Shown: positions 8,857-18,491, counted from the first letter of the stretch. The stretch: 35,455 bases of DNA from Flavobacteriaceae bacterium (GCA_028825365.1 JAPKAF010000012.1:1-35455); one strand, 5' to 3'. The notes: generated by a model not told the origin, from the letters alone. A program made the numbers and translations.

Positions 8857-9522
8857 TTGAAAACTAAACATATATACTTAATGCCAGGGATGTCTGCTAA
8901 CCCTCTAATTTTTGAAATGATTAAATTTCCTAAAGATATTTACGAGGTTCACCTATTGAAGTGGATTGAGCCTATTTTAAATGAAAGTATTGAGTCTTAT
9001 GCAATCAGGCTATCAAAAGATATTATTCACCATAAACCAGTTTTGATAGGAGTATCTTTTGGAGGTTTAATAGTACAAGAAATAAGTAAATTATTAGATG
9101 TTGATAAATTGATTATAATCTCAAGTGTTAAATCCAATACAGAACTTCCTTTATACATGAAGTCAGCTAAGTTTCTAAAATTATATAATTACTTTCCTCT
9201 TAAGCTATTTGATGAAATTTTTAATATATCTAAATTTTTAAAGATTAATAAAATCTACAAAAAAATAGATCTAGTGGATAAATATTTATCGGTTAGAGAT
9301 GAGAATTATTTAAAGTGGGCCATACGTGAAATTTTAAATTGGAAGCAGAAAAAACCATTAGAGGGAGTAATTCATTTACATGGTGATAAAGATATTACGT
9401 TTCCTATTAGTTTAATTAAAAATTGTATAACCATACAAGGAGGTACTCATGCTTTAATTTTAACTAAACATCGATGGTTGAATAAAAACTTAACTCAGAT
9501 TATAGAAAGTAAAGAGGTGTAG
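8857..9522 (+). CDS. Alpha/beta hydrolase (TTG start)
   Basis: A 221-residue small alpha/beta hydrolase. A complete catalytic triad is visible: the nucleophile elbow GVSFGG with Ser67, the acid in HGDKD (Asp177 or Asp179), and His198 in GGTHA. The start is TTG. An in-frame stop lies at 8833-8835, no ATG lies between that stop and the TTG, and the first ATG (residue 9, in LMPGMSAN) would cut the first beta strand and oxyanion-hole region. An esterase or lipase-like role is likely, with an unknown substrate. It converges with the TPR membrane protein with 11 bases between the stops. Confidence 0.85.
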   Translation: MKTKHIYLMPGMSANPLIFEMIKFPKDIYEVHLLKWIEPILNESIESYAIRLSKDIIHHKPVLIGVSFGGLIVQEISKLLDVDKLIIISSVKSNTELPLYMKSAKFLKLYNYFPLKLFDEIFNISKFLKINKIYKKIDLVDKYLSVRDENYLKWAIREILNWKQKKPLEGVIHLHGDKDITFPISLIKNCITIQGGTHALILTKHRWLNKNLTQIIESKEV

Positions 9523-9533
9523 TTTTTATAAAC

Positions 9534-10094
9534 CTATCTTCTTTGCCCTTTTTGGCCTCCGAAGTGTTGGTTAGGCATTTGACCTTTTTTCATTTGAGCT
9601 TTCATCATTTTCACCTGTTCTGCTAACATGTTTCTCTTGTCAAGTTTTTGAGCTTCACTTAATAATTTTTGAGCTTCAATCTTCCTTCTTTTACTAAATG
9701 CTATGCCAGCTAGATTTAATTTAGCCATAGCCAAATCGTGATCCATACTTAATCCAAAACTTATTGCTTTTTTAAAGAATTTTTCTGCTTCATTCATATT
9801 AGTTTGTGAAACCATTATGCCTTTTATATAATTGTAATAACCTTGTTGTTTTATTGTTAACGATGAAGTAGGGTTTTTAATTTTACCCAGCCATTTATTG
9901 GCTCCTTCAAAATTTTGTTTTCTTAATTGAAAAAATGCTAATAATATCATTTCATTTTTAAAGTAAAGAAATATAAATATGGAGGCTAGTAAGATCCACA
10001 TAATCCCCGCTCCGATATAACCTTCAGTAAATTCGTAAATAGAATAAGATAATATTCCGATAGCTAAAATGATTTTAATATTTTTATTAAACAT
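9534..10094 (-). CDS. TPR-containing membrane protein
   Basis: A 186-residue protein with two close N-terminal membrane helices (about residues 6-22 and 27-45) followed by a cytoplasmic helical part with TPR-like helices (KGIMVSQTNMNEAEKFFKKA, DLAMAKLNLAGIAFSKRRK and the next helix pair). The tail is basic and rich in Gln, Gly, Lys and Arg. I chose MFNKN as the start; 13 extra upstream codons are open but add an unconserved-looking Leu-rich stretch. It is divergent from rpmH. Proteins of this type are common in Flavobacteriia, but the function is unknown; the TPR part suggests a scaffolding role. Confidence 0.8.
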   Translation of the reverse strand: MFNKNIKIILAIGILSYSIYEFTEGYIGAGIMWILLASIFIFLYFKNEMILLAFFQLRKQNFEGANKWLGKIKNPTSSLTIKQQGYYNYIKGIMVSQTNMNEAEKFFKKAISFGLSMDHDLAMAKLNLAGIAFSKRRKIEAQKLLSEAQKLDKRNMLAEQVKMMKAQMKKGQMPNQHFGGQKGQRR

Positions 10095-10157
10095 TGGTTC
10101 TTTTTTTAAGATATACAAAGTTAACAAAAACAATTAATAATTTTTTTAAATTTTAGA

Positions 10158-10188
10158 TTTGTCAAAGCAAAAACTCTTTGTATATTTG
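10158..10188 (+). promoter_or_regulatory. Canonical Bacteroidetes promoter of rpmH
   Basis: TTTG (10158-10161), 19 bases, then TATATTTG (10181-10188): an exact match to the Bacteroidetes primary-sigma consensus. The predicted leader to the rpmH ATG is roughly 57 bases. Confidence 0.8.
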
Positions 10189-10251
10189 CGAGCAGTTTTT
10201 AATGTAATTAAGAACAGATAAACCAAGTATTAAATAAATAAAAATTAAGAC

Positions 10252-10413
10252 ATGCCAAAAAGAACATTTCAGCCTTCTAAAAGAAAAAGAAGAAACAAAC
10301 ATGGTTTTATGGAAAGAATGGCTTCAGTAAGTGGCAGAAAAGTTTTAGCTCGAAGAAGAGCTAAGGGTAGAAAAAAACTTTCAGTATCCTCAGAAATTCG
10401 TCATAAAAAATAA
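10252..10413 (+). CDS. rpmH: 50S ribosomal protein L34
   Basis: A 53-residue bL34. It starts [19 protein letters not shown], continues with [20 protein letters not shown] (the family signature) and ends in a short [10 protein letters not shown] tail. The length is slightly above the usual 44-52 residues, as in other Bacteroidetes. The ATG follows an A-rich leader with no Shine-Dalgarno sequence. It has an exact-consensus promoter and a terminator hairpin at 10439-10468. The common dnaA/rnpA neighbours are not present here. Confidence 0.97.
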   Translation: MPKRTFQPSKRKRRNKHGFMERMASVSGRKVLARRRAKGRKKLSVSSEIRHKK

Positions 10414-10438
10414 TGATTAACAATTGTTAATATATTAA

Positions 10439-10468
10439 AGGTGTTGCTGTTAGCAATGCCTTTTTTTA
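10439..10468 (+). terminator. Rho-independent terminator after rpmH
   Basis: AGGTGTTGC (10439-10447) pairs with GCAATGCCT (10453-10461) through nine pairs, two of them G-T, around the loop TGTTA, and runs straight into a T tract. Confidence 0.85.
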
Positions 10469-10483
10469 TACCTTTTTGATAAC

Positions 10484-10491
10484 TATTTTTG
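10484..10491 (+). promoter_or_regulatory. Candidate -7 box of carB
   Basis: TATTTTTG matches TAnnTTTG and lies 28 bases before the carB ATG, just after the rpmH terminator. No convincing -33 element is seen at the normal distance. Confidence 0.4.
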
Positions 10492-10519
10492 AATTCAGGT
10501 TCAATTTAATTCATATTTA

Positions 10520-13372
10520 ATGCCAAAAAACAATAATTTAAAATCAATTCTTATAATCGGATCTGGTCCTATTATAATTGGACAGGCTTGTGAATTTGAT
10601 TATTCAGGTACCCAAGCTCTTAGATCTTTACACGAAGATGGGATAGAAACAATCCTTATTAACTCTAATCCTGCAACTATTATGACTGATCCATCCATGG
10701 CGGATCATGTTTATTTATTGCCTTTAACAAGCTCCTCTATTGTAAAGATATTGAAAGATCACCCTCAAATTGATGCTGTCCTTCCAACTATGGGAGGTCA
10801 AACTGCTCTTAATTTATGTATAGAAGCTGATGAAAAAGGAATTTGGAAAGATTTTAATATAGAAATTATTGGAGTTGATATTCAAGCTATTAATATTACT
10901 GAGGATAGAGAACAGTTTAGAAACCTAATGCTAGACATTGGTGTGCCTATGGCTCCTCAGTCTACTGCAAATTCATATTTAAAAGGTAAAGAGATTGCTC
11001 AAGAATATGGATTCCCACTAGTAATTAGAGCATCTTATACTCTAGGTGGAGCAGGAGCTTCTATTGTTTATAAAGAAGAAGATTTCGATGAGTTATTAAC
11101 TAGAGGGTTAGAGATTTCTCCTATACATGAAGTCATGATTGATAAGGCTTTAATCGGCTGGAAAGAATATGAACTTGAACTTCTAAGAGATTCTAACAAT
11201 AATGTAGTCATAATATGTTCCATAGAGAATATGGACCCTATGGGGATACATACCGGAGATTCTATAACAGTGGCTCCGGCGATGACATTAAGTGATTCAA
11301 CTTATCAAAGAATGCGAGATATGGCTATTCATATGATGAGAAGTATTGGAGATTTTGCAGGTGGGTGTAATGTCCAATTTGCCGTAAGTCCAGATAAAAA
11401 TGAAGATATTATAGCAATTGAAATTAATCCAAGAGTTTCAAGATCCTCTGCCTTAGCTAGTAAAGCAACTGGGTATCCTATTGCAAAAGTTGCAGCAAAG
11501 TTAGCTATAGGATATAATTTAGATGAATTAAGTAATCAAATCACAAAATCTACATCTGCTTTATTTGAACCTACACTTGATTATGTCATTGTTAAGATAC
11601 CAAGATGGAACTTTGATAAATTTGAAGGTAGTGATCGAACTCTGGGTCTTCAAATGAAGTCAGTCGGTGAGGTAATGGGTATTGGAAGATCCTTCCAAGA
11701 AGCTTTGCATAAAGCTACTCAATCTTTAGAGATAAAAAGAAATGGATTAGGAGCTGATGGTAAAGGGTACAAAGATTATGACCTAATAATTAGTAAGTTA
11801 GCAAACCCTTCTTGGGATAGAGTTTTTGTGATATTTGACGCTATTCAAATGGGCATTCCAATAAGTAGAATTCACGATATTACAAAAATTGATATATGGT
11901 TTTTAAGACAATATGAAGAATTATATCATCTGCAAAAACAAATTTCTAACTACAATATTGACTCTATAAATAGAGAACTATTACTAGAGGCTAAACAAAA
12001 AGGTTACGGAGATAGACAAATAGCTCATATTTTAAAATGTTTAGAAAGTCAGGTTTATAACAAACGTCAGGAATTGAATATTAATAGAGTTTATAAGCTT
12101 GTTGATACCTGTGCTGCTGAATTCAAAGCTAAAACTCCTTACTACTATTCTACTTTTGAAAGCGAATTAAAGATTAAAGGTGAAAAGGCGTATTCAGATA
12201 ATGAGAGTATTGTTTCAGATAAAAAGAAAATTATAGTTTTAGGTTCTGGTCCAAATAGAATTGGTCAAGGTATTGAGTTTGATTACTGTTGTGTTCATGG
12301 TGTTTTAGCTAGTGCTGAAGCAGGTTATGAAACAATTATGATCAACTGTAATCCAGAGACTGTTTCCACTGATTTTGATACAGCTGATAAGCTATATTTT
12401 GAACCTGTCTTTTGGGAGCATATTTATGATATAATTAAGCACGAAAAACCAGAAGGTGTAATAGTACAACTAGGAGGACAGACTGCCCTAAAATTAGCCG
12501 AAAAATTAGAGCGTTACGGAATAAAGATTATTGGAACTAATTATAAATCTTTAAATTTAGCTGAAGACAGAGGATTGTTTTCTGAACTACTCAAAAAAAT
12601 CAATATTCCATACCCTGAGTTTGATACTGCTACAACAGCAGAAGAAGCTTTAGAAGTTGCTAAAAAATTAGACTTTCCAATTTTAGTAAGACCATCTTAT
12701 GTTTTAGGAGGTCAAGGAATGAAAATTGTAATTAACCCTCAAGAGTTAGAAGAGCATGTTATTGATTTGCTTAAAAGAATGCCAAATAATAATCTTTTAT
12801 TAGATCATTATTTAGATGGAGCTATCGAGGCAGAGGCTGATGCAATTTGCGATGGTAAGGACGTTTTGATTATTGGTATAATGGAACATATTGAGCCTTG
12901 TGGAATACATTCAGGAGATTCAAATGCTACTTTACCACCTTTTAATATAGGTAAATTAGTAATGGATCAAATTAAAGAACATACTAAAAAAATTGCACTA
13001 GCATTAAATACTGTAGGTCTTATAAATATACAATTCGCAATAAAAGATGAAATTGTATATATCATTGAAGCTAATCCTAGGGCATCTAGGACTGTACCTT
13101 TCATAGCAAAAGCATATAAGCAGCCATATGTTAATTATGCTACTAAAGTAATGCTTGGTGAACTTAAAGTTTCAGATATTAATTACAAGCCTGACTTAAA
13201 AGGTTTCGCTATTAAGCAACCTGTATTCTCATTTAATAAATTCCCTAATGTAAATAAAAACTTAGGTCCAGAAATGAAAAGTACTGGTGAGAGCATCTTG
13301 TTTATTGATGATCTTAAAGATGATCAATTTTATGAGCTATACTCTAGAAGAAAAATGTATTTAAGTAAATAA
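10520..13372 (+). CDS. carB: Carbamoyl-phosphate synthase, large subunit (short form)
   Basis: A 950-residue synthetase that makes carbamoyl phosphate from ammonia, bicarbonate and two ATP for pyrimidine and arginine synthesis. Both tandem ATP-grasp halves are present. The N half has IGSGPIIIGQACEFDYSG, PTMGGQTALN, GIHTGDSITVAP and NPRVSRSSALASKATG. The C half has LGSGPNRIGQGIEFDYCCVH, QLGGQTALKLA, RPSYVLGGQGM, GIHSGDSNATLPP and NPRASRTVPF. The chain ends shortly after NKFPNVNKNLGPEMKSTGE, where the E. coli protein (1073 residues) continues into the MGS-like allosteric domain. This short form is, as far as I recall, usual in Flavobacteriia. The small subunit carA is not adjacent. The start is the first ATG after the promoter. 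Confidence 0.97.
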   Translation: MPKNNNLKSILIIGSGPIIIGQACEFDYSGTQALRSLHEDGIETILINSNPATIMTDPSMADHVYLLPLTSSSIVKILKDHPQIDAVLPTMGGQTALNLCIEADEKGIWKDFNIEIIGVDIQAINITEDREQFRNLMLDIGVPMAPQSTANSYLKGKEIAQEYGFPLVIRASYTLGGAGASIVYKEEDFDELLTRGLEISPIHEVMIDKALIGWKEYELELLRDSNNNVVIICSIENMDPMGIHTGDSITVAPAMTLSDSTYQRMRDMAIHMMRSIGDFAGGCNVQFAVSPDKNEDIIAIEINPRVSRSSALASKATGYPIAKVAAKLAIGYNLDELSNQITKSTSALFEPTLDYVIVKIPRWNFDKFEGSDRTLGLQMKSVGEVMGIGRSFQEALHKATQSLEIKRNGLGADGKGYKDYDLIISKLANPSWDRVFVIFDAIQMGIPISRIHDITKIDIWFLRQYEELYHLQKQISNYNIDSINRELLLEAKQKGYGDRQIAHILKCLESQVYNKRQELNINRVYKLVDTCAAEFKAKTPYYYSTFESELKIKGEKAYSDNESIVSDKKKIIVLGSGPNRIGQGIEFDYCCVHGVLASAEAGYETIMINCNPETVSTDFDTADKLYFEPVFWEHIYDIIKHEKPEGVIVQLGGQTALKLAEKLERYGIKIIGTNYKSLNLAEDRGLFSELLKKINIPYPEFDTATTAEEALEVAKKLDFPILVRPSYVLGGQGMKIVINPQELEEHVIDLLKRMPNNNLLLDHYLDGAIEAEADAICDGKDVLIIGIMEHIEPCGIHSGDSNATLPPFNIGKLVMDQIKEHTKKIALALNTVGLINIQFAIKDEIVYIIEANPRASRTVPFIAKAYKQPYVNYATKVMLGELKVSDINYKPDLKGFAIKQPVFSFNKFPNVNKNLGPEMKSTGESILFIDDLKDDQFYELYSRRKMYLSK

Positions 13373-13422
13373 TTCTTTTCTTAATTTTTTATAACTAAAT
13401 TTAGTTCACTTATATATTTTTT

Positions 13423-14625
13423 ATGGATTACATCATTATTTTAATTGGCTTATCTATTTTGGGTTTGCTATTTTTTATCGTTAATAATAAAAGATTTGAT
13501 AATAATTCTGTAAATAAAAATTCTGACTTGCTGTTTGAAGAACTAAATTCTCAGGTTTCTCAATTAGAAAAAGAAATAATAATAAAGGAAGCTGAGGTTC
13601 AAAATCTAAATAAGAATCTAGCAGTAGCAAACACAAAAATTGAAACTTTCGATCAGTTAAAGACTGAAAAAACTCAGTTTGAAGAACGCTTAAAACAGGT
13701 AGAGATTGAAAGAAATAATCTTAAAAATGAAACAACTTCTTACAAGAATGCAGAGGAAGGAAGGCAAAAAGAAGCTAGTAAGCATCTGGCTGCAGTTGTT
13801 ACACTACAGGAGTCATTAGATAAGGAAAAGGAACGATTCAATGATGATAGAATAAAGGATAAAGAAGCTCATTTTGAAAAAATGAAATCTAAGTGGTCTG
13901 AACATGAAAAAGATGTTCAAAATCATCTGCAAATTATTTGTAAAAATAATATCATTACCTATATCAGTCAAGAAGATTTTCCTCATCCCAGAAATAAACC
14001 AGACAGCTCGATTGAAATTATGGATCAACTAATTGTATTTGATGCAAAATCACCTGCAAATGATGATCTATCAAATTTCCCCAAATATATTAAGCTACAA
14101 ACTGAGAATTTAAAGAAATACGCTAAACACGAAGATGTAAAAAATGATTTGTTCTTAGTAATACCTTCTAATACACTAGAAGTGATTAATCAGTTCCACT
14201 ACAACATTGGTGATTATAATGTATTTATAATCACAAAAGATGCATTAGAACCTATTATTTTAAGTTTAAAAAAAGTAGAAGAATATGAATTTGCTGATAA
14301 ATTAAGTCCAGAAGATCGTGATAATGTTTGTAGAATCATTGGTAAGTTTGCACATACAACAAAAAGAAGAATTCAGGTTGATGAGTTTTTTGCTCGTGAA
14401 TTCTTAGATACCCTAACAAAAGCTGGGTCTCAACTGCCTAGAGATATATTAGAAAATGTAATTAAATTTGAAAATGCTGAAAAGCTTAATCCTCCGATGG
14501 AGAAGCGAAATAAATCTATTCTCACTAAAGATTTAAAAGAACAAGTTGATAAACTAGAAAAAGAAATGCAGCTGCGTGAAATTCCTAAAATTGAAAATCA
14601 AATTGATTTTGATAGGTTAGACTAG
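13423..14625 (+). CDS. rmuC: DNA recombination protein RmuC
   Basis: A 400-residue RmuC-family protein. It has one N-terminal membrane helix (about residues 3-20), a long charged coiled coil (about 35-165, rich in Glu, Lys and Gln), and a nuclease-like domain where the PD...D-x-K type residues are seen in KPDSSIEIMDQLIVFDAKSP. Further helices and a charged tail follow. RmuC limits inversions at short inverted repeats in E. coli; its biochemical activity is inferred from the restriction-endonuclease-like fold. It is 50 bases downstream of carB with no terminator between them, so read-through is possible. A 14-base palindrome (13393-13406) sits in the gap. Confidence 0.9.
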   Translation: MDYIIILIGLSILGLLFFIVNNKRFDNNSVNKNSDLLFEELNSQVSQLEKEIIIKEAEVQNLNKNLAVANTKIETFDQLKTEKTQFEERLKQVEIERNNLKNETTSYKNAEEGRQKEASKHLAAVVTLQESLDKEKERFNDDRIKDKEAHFEKMKSKWSEHEKDVQNHLQIICKNNIITYISQEDFPHPRNKPDSSIEIMDQLIVFDAKSPANDDLSNFPKYIKLQTENLKKYAKHEDVKNDLFLVIPSNTLEVINQFHYNIGDYNVFIITKDALEPIILSLKKVEEYEFADKLSPEDRDNVCRIIGKFAHTTKRRIQVDEFFAREFLDTLTKAGSQLPRDILENVIKFENAEKLNPPMEKRNKSILTKDLKEQVDKLEKEMQLREIPKIENQIDFDRLD

Positions 14626-14658
14626 TGTAAATCTTTTATTAATTTAAGCTGAATATTG

Positions 14659-15156
14659 TTATTTTTCGAAAATTAGATATCTCTTTTCAATTTTCTCAAA
14701 ACCATAATATAGTATTGCAGAAAATAAAAGGTCTGCCATTAAAGAATTAGTGAAAAATGGAATTGCCATAGTGTAGCACAAGATTAGTCCTTCAATATTT
14801 TTTGGATATCCACCAATTAACCATACTCCAAAATTTGTAACAACAAAAAATAAAAGACTGCTTAAAAGTATATTTTTAATGCTGTATTTCTTAAATATGT
14901 AGCTGTAGGTAGTGATTAATATAAATGCTAGGTATACAAATAGTGATATTGAATAAAACCCAATAAATAAATCTGAAATTAACATTACGGCAATTGGGAT
15001 TACGTATGCTAATTTAATATTTCTAAATTTCACACCAGCAAAAATTGCAATAGCAGTGATAGGTACAAAATTAGGAGGGTGAGGGATTAACCTCATTAAA
15101 GCAGCAATAACTATAAATAAAGTTATAAATAGTATTCTTTTATTTTTTTCTTTCAT
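14659..15156 (-). CDS. DUF6580-type putative membrane transport protein
   Basis: A 165-residue polytopic membrane protein with about five or six hydrophobic segments. The N-terminal part, RLIPHPPNFVPITAIAIFAG, is characteristic of a Bacteroidetes family annotated as DUF6580 putative transport proteins, which resemble ECF-transporter substrate-binding (S) components. I chose the ATG at 15156 (MKEKNKRILF), which overlaps the end of the S41 protease gene by 17 bases. An upstream ATG at 15234 would lie deep inside the protease gene and add a poorly matching stretch. The substrate is unknown and no energising ECF ATPase genes are nearby. Confidence 0.75.
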   Translation of the reverse strand: MKEKNKRILFITLFIVIAALMRLIPHPPNFVPITAIAIFAGVKFRNIKLAYVIPIAVMLISDLFIGFYSISLFVYLAFILITTYSYIFKKYSIKNILLSSLLFFVVTNFGVWLIGGYPKNIEGLILCYTMAIPFFTNSLMADLLFSAILYYGFEKIEKRYLIFEK

Positions 15157-16612
15157 AGGATTGTTCAAATTTACTGTATTTATCAATAAAAAAATACATT
15201 TCTTTATCCAATATTTCAAAAAAGTTACTATCATTAACTAAATCTAATTCTACGTTAAAATTTTCTCTGTTTTTATCTGGATATATCTGGCTTAGTGCTA
15301 AAGATAAAAGAGGTTCATTTACATCACCAATAACCCCTAGGTTTGAAGAGCTTTCATTAGCTAGAATGTCAGGGCTTAAACCATCATAATAGTCAGTTAC
15401 TCCTTGAGAATTAAGAGTTTTTAAAACTAAAGGTTGTAGAGCATATGTGTGAGAAGAGTTAACTCCGTTTAATGAGAAATCAGGCGAATCGTATAAAGTA
15501 ACGGACGCTTGATACTTTCCGTAAGTGCTAGTGCCAATTTGTATTACATCAATATATGGCCTTAAACAATTTATGACTAGCTCACTGGCAGATGCTGAAC
15601 TTTTAGATGTTATAATAAATACTCTATTTAGATTTAAGCTATTTGCATTACTCACAAATCTATTTATTAGGTATTCTGGATTATTATTTAGCCAGTAATT
15701 TTGTATTTCGCTATTCCATTCTTCAGTACTAAAAACATCATCACTAAACTGACCAGTTATTAAGCTAGAAATTAATAGAGCAGAGTTTACTGATCCACCA
15801 GGATTATATCTTAAATCTAAAATTAGATTATCGATATTGTTAGATTTAAAATTTGCAAATACTTGATTTAACTCATCATCAAATGTTGATGTAAACTGGT
15901 TGTACATTAAATATCCAGACTTTCCGTTAGAACCATCTATTATATTGGAATGAAAAATTGGGTTTTTTTCTAAATACACTTTATATAAATCTTTACTAAT
16001 ACCATTATTAACTACAGTGTCGTCAAGTATCTCAGTTGTGTTGTTGTCATTATAATTAGCGAAATTAACTGTGTAGTTTTCTAAAGAAAGTAAAGTTGAA
16101 TAGTTTTCGAGGTTTAAACTGTTGTCGTTAATTCCAAAGAAAATATCTCCTCTTTGTATATTTTCAATTTCTGATATTGATCCTGGATGTACATACCTTA
16201 CATATCCATATATGTTGAAGTTACTACCTGGAATATAGCGAAGTCCGTATTCCATTCCGTTACTGTTAGATACTCCTTCAAAATATTGCTGTAGTTCGAT
16301 ATAATCATCAACTATGATACTGTATTTGTCGATTGTTTCTCTTTCAAAAATTAAGTTTTCAAATAACTCTTCAGAGTTTTCGTATGAGTTTAAATAGCTT
16401 GCATATTCGCTATTTGATAAAAATCTATCATCTAATAAGTCAGTTACATAATCCTTATATAAATATGCAGCATTCATTCCTTTCCATACATAGTCATTTA
16501 TTTCACTTGCAAAAGCTCCATTATCATCTTTATCCTCGTAACAACTAAATATAGATAACCCAGCTAAGGAAATTAACATAAATTTATGCATGAGTTTTCT
16601 TGTATTTTTCAT
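15140..16612 (-). CDS. S41 family (C-terminal processing-type) peptidase, lipoprotein
   Basis: A 490-residue serine protease of the CtpA/Tsp type, probably lipid-anchored and facing the periplasm. The signal peptide ends in a lipobox-like IFSC with Cys24. A PDZ-like region spans about 125-185 (YVRYVHPGSISEIENIQRGD). The catalytic core includes LILDLRYNPGG near 265, the nucleophile Ser341 in SKSSASASE, and the general-base Lys366 in TYGK, exactly 25 residues later as in E. coli Tsp (Ser430/Lys455). Flavobacteria carry several such lipoproteins; the substrate is not known. It is transcribed ahead of the DUF6580 gene and is divergent from the DUF4252 gene, with only 32 bases between the starts. 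Confidence 0.9.
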   Translation of the reverse strand: MKNTRKLMHKFMLISLAGLSIFSCYEDKDDNGAFASEINDYVWKGMNAAYLYKDYVTDLLDDRFLSNSEYASYLNSYENSEELFENLIFERETIDKYSIIVDDYIELQQYFEGVSNSNGMEYGLRYIPGSNFNIYGYVRYVHPGSISEIENIQRGDIFFGINDNSLNLENYSTLLSLENYTVNFANYNDNNTTEILDDTVVNNGISKDLYKVYLEKNPIFHSNIIDGSNGKSGYLMYNQFTSTFDDELNQVFANFKSNNIDNLILDLRYNPGGSVNSALLISSLITGQFSDDVFSTEEWNSEIQNYWLNNNPEYLINRFVSNANSLNLNRVFIITSKSSASASELVINCLRPYIDVIQIGTSTYGKYQASVTLYDSPDFSLNGVNSSHTYALQPLVLKTLNSQGVTDYYDGLSPDILANESSSNLGVIGDVNEPLLSLALSQIYPDKNRENFNVELDLVNDSNFFEILDKEMYFFIDKYSKFEQSYERKK

Positions 16613-16644
16613 TTTTCAATTAATTTTATGATTAATATAAATCT

Positions 16645-17151
16645 ATGAAATTTAATATAACTATTTTCTTATTATTATTCAATATTAGTTTGTTTTCTCA
16701 ATCAGAATTTAAGCTTGTTTCACTAGAAGATATATCTAAAGTTCAAATTCGCTCAAATGTATTTGATTTAATGTCTAAATTTCAAATGAATTTTGGAGAT
16801 AAAGACTGGCAACCACTAATCGATCAATTAAAAAACCTAAATAGTATTGAGTCGTACTCAACCAGTACTTTACTTGGATCTACAGCTATTGAGTCATCTT
16901 TTAATGACTATGTGTTAAATTCTGATTTATCACAATTGGCAGAATTTAATGAAAAGGACTATTTAGTTAATATTTATGCCTTAGAGAATAAGGATTTAGA
17001 AATAGAAGAAATATCAATGCTTGTAAAAAACTCCAATAAATTGAATACTATCTATCTGCAAATTAGAGGTGAAATTGATTTGCTTAAAATAGTTGAGGTG
17101 GTTAATAAACTAGATATTCCAGGTGGAGATTTTCTAAAAAATTTCAATTAA
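16645..17151 (+). CDS. DUF4252-like secreted protein
   Basis: A 168-residue protein with a short, hydrophobic signal peptide (about residues 1-18, with a possible cut after LFSQ). The rest is a mixed alpha/beta domain with a central SIESYSTST segment and a C-terminal repeated-looking strand pattern. It resembles the DUF4252 family of small exported Bacteroidetes proteins of unknown function, though the match is by eye only. The stop codon is interlocked with that of purB: the four bases TTAA at 17148-17151 serve both strands. No catalytic residues stand out. Confidence 0.65.
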   Translation: MKFNITIFLLLFNISLFSQSEFKLVSLEDISKVQIRSNVFDLMSKFQMNFGDKDWQPLIDQLKNLNSIESYSTSTLLGSTAIESSFNDYVLNSDLSQLAEFNEKDYLVNIYALENKDLEIEEISMLVKNSNKLNTIYLQIRGEIDLLKIVEVVNKLDIPGGDFLKNFN

Positions 17152-18491
17152 ATACCAGTATAATTTTGGGGAGTTAATCCTCTTAGTTCATTTTTAATAG
17201 ATTCTGACACTTCCAATGTTTCTATAAAATTTGATATTGATTTTTTGTTTATTTTTTCATTAGTCCTAGTTAGATTTTTTAATGCTTCGTAGGGATTAGG
17301 ATAATTTTCTCTTCTTAAAATTGTCTGTACTGCTTCTGCTATTACTGCCCAATTATCTTCAAGGTCAGAATTTAGTTTTTCTTTATTAAGTATTAATTTA
17401 TTTAGACCTTTAAGAGTTGACTTGAATGCTATTATTGAATGAGCGATAGGAACTCCAATGTTCCTTAAGACTGTACTATCAGTAAGATCTCTTTGAAGTC
17501 TAGATATAGGTAGTTTATTTGAGAGGTGATTAAAAATCGCATTTGCCATACCTAAGTTTCCTTCGCTATTCTCAAAATCTATTGGGTTAACTTTATGAGG
17601 CATTGCAGAACTCCCTATTTCTCCTTTTCTGATTACTTGCTTGAAATAATCCATTGAAATATATGTCCAAAAATCTCTATTTAAATCTATTAGTATAGTA
17701 TTGATTCGACTTAAATTGTCGAAAATAGCTGCCATATTATCGTAGTGCTCAACCTGTGTGGTTGGAAAAGAATAATTTAAGTCTAATCTTTTCTCAGTAA
17801 AACTTTTCGCAAATTCCTTCCAATCTATATTAGGATAGGCTAGGTGATGGGCATTAAAATTTCCAGTAGCTCCACCAAATTTAGTAGAATTTGGAATTGA
17901 CTTTAATAATCCAACTTGTGCTTGTATTCTTGCAGTAAAGACTTCAATTTCCTTGCCGAGTTTTGTTGGGGATGCAGCCTGGCCATGAGTTCTAGCAAGC
18001 ATAGGAATATCTTTCCATTGAGTATTTAAATCTTTTAGCTTGTCAGTTAACTGCTTCAAGTCTACCATATAAACATTTTCAATAGCTTCTTTTAAGCTTA
18101 ATGGAATGGCAGTATTATTAATATCCTGTGAAGTTAAACCAAAGTGAATAAATTCTTTGTATTTAGAAAGCTTTAGCTCCTCAAATTTATCTTTTAAGAA
18201 ATATTCAACTGCTTTAACATCGTGATTTGTAGTTTTTTCAATTTCTTTTATTGCTATCGAATCTTCAAATGAAAAGTTTTCATAAATAGATCTTAATTTA
18301 TTAAAGTAAGATTTATCAAAGTCTTCTAATTGAGGTAATGGAATTTCACAAAGAGAAATAAAATATTCAACTTCAACTAGAACTCTATTTTTTATCAATC
18401 CGTGTTCTGAGAAATATTCAGATAATTGAGAAACTTTATTTTGATACCTACCATCAATAGGAGAGATAGCATTAAGTGAAAATGTTGACAT
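17148..18491 (-). CDS. purB: Adenylosuccinate lyase
   Basis: A 447-residue fumarase-superfamily enzyme that cleaves SAICAR to AICAR and adenylosuccinate to AMP in purine synthesis. Key segments are SPIDGRYQ at the N terminus, TTNHDVKAVEYFLK near 87, FGLTSQDINNTA near 122, LARTHGQAASPTKLG near 165 (with the general-acid His), and the signature GSSAMPHKVNPIDFENSEGN near 290, whose flexible loop carries the catalytic serine. The size is close to the E. coli enzyme (456). It stands alone on the minus strand, with a TATATTTG box 25 bases upstream and its stop codon shared with the convergent DUF4252 gene. Confidence 0.97.
   Translation of the reverse strand: MSTFSLNAISPIDGRYQNKVSQLSEYFSEHGLIKNRVLVEVEYFISLCEIPLPQLEDFDKSYFNKLRSIYENFSFEDSIAIKEIEKTTNHDVKAVEYFLKDKFEELKLSKYKEFIHFGLTSQDINNTAIPLSLKEAIENVYMVDLKQLTDKLKDLNTQWKDIPMLARTHGQAASPTKLGKEIEVFTARIQAQVGLLKSIPNSTKFGGATGNFNAHHLAYPNIDWKEFAKSFTEKRLDLNYSFPTTQVEHYDNMAAIFDNLSRINTILIDLNRDFWTYISMDYFKQVIRKGEIGSSAMPHKVNPIDFENSEGNLGMANAIFNHLSNKLPISRLQRDLTDSTVLRNIGVPIAHSIIAFKSTLKGLNKLILNKEKLNSDLEDNWAVIAEAVQTILRRENYPNPYEALKNLTRTNEKINKKSISNFIETLEVSESIKNELRGLTPQNYTGI

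Noticed and set aside
13393-13406. Palindrome AACTAAATTTAGTT between carB and rmuC
   Set aside because: Short AT palindromes are expected by chance here; there is no T tract for a terminator and no second copy nearby.
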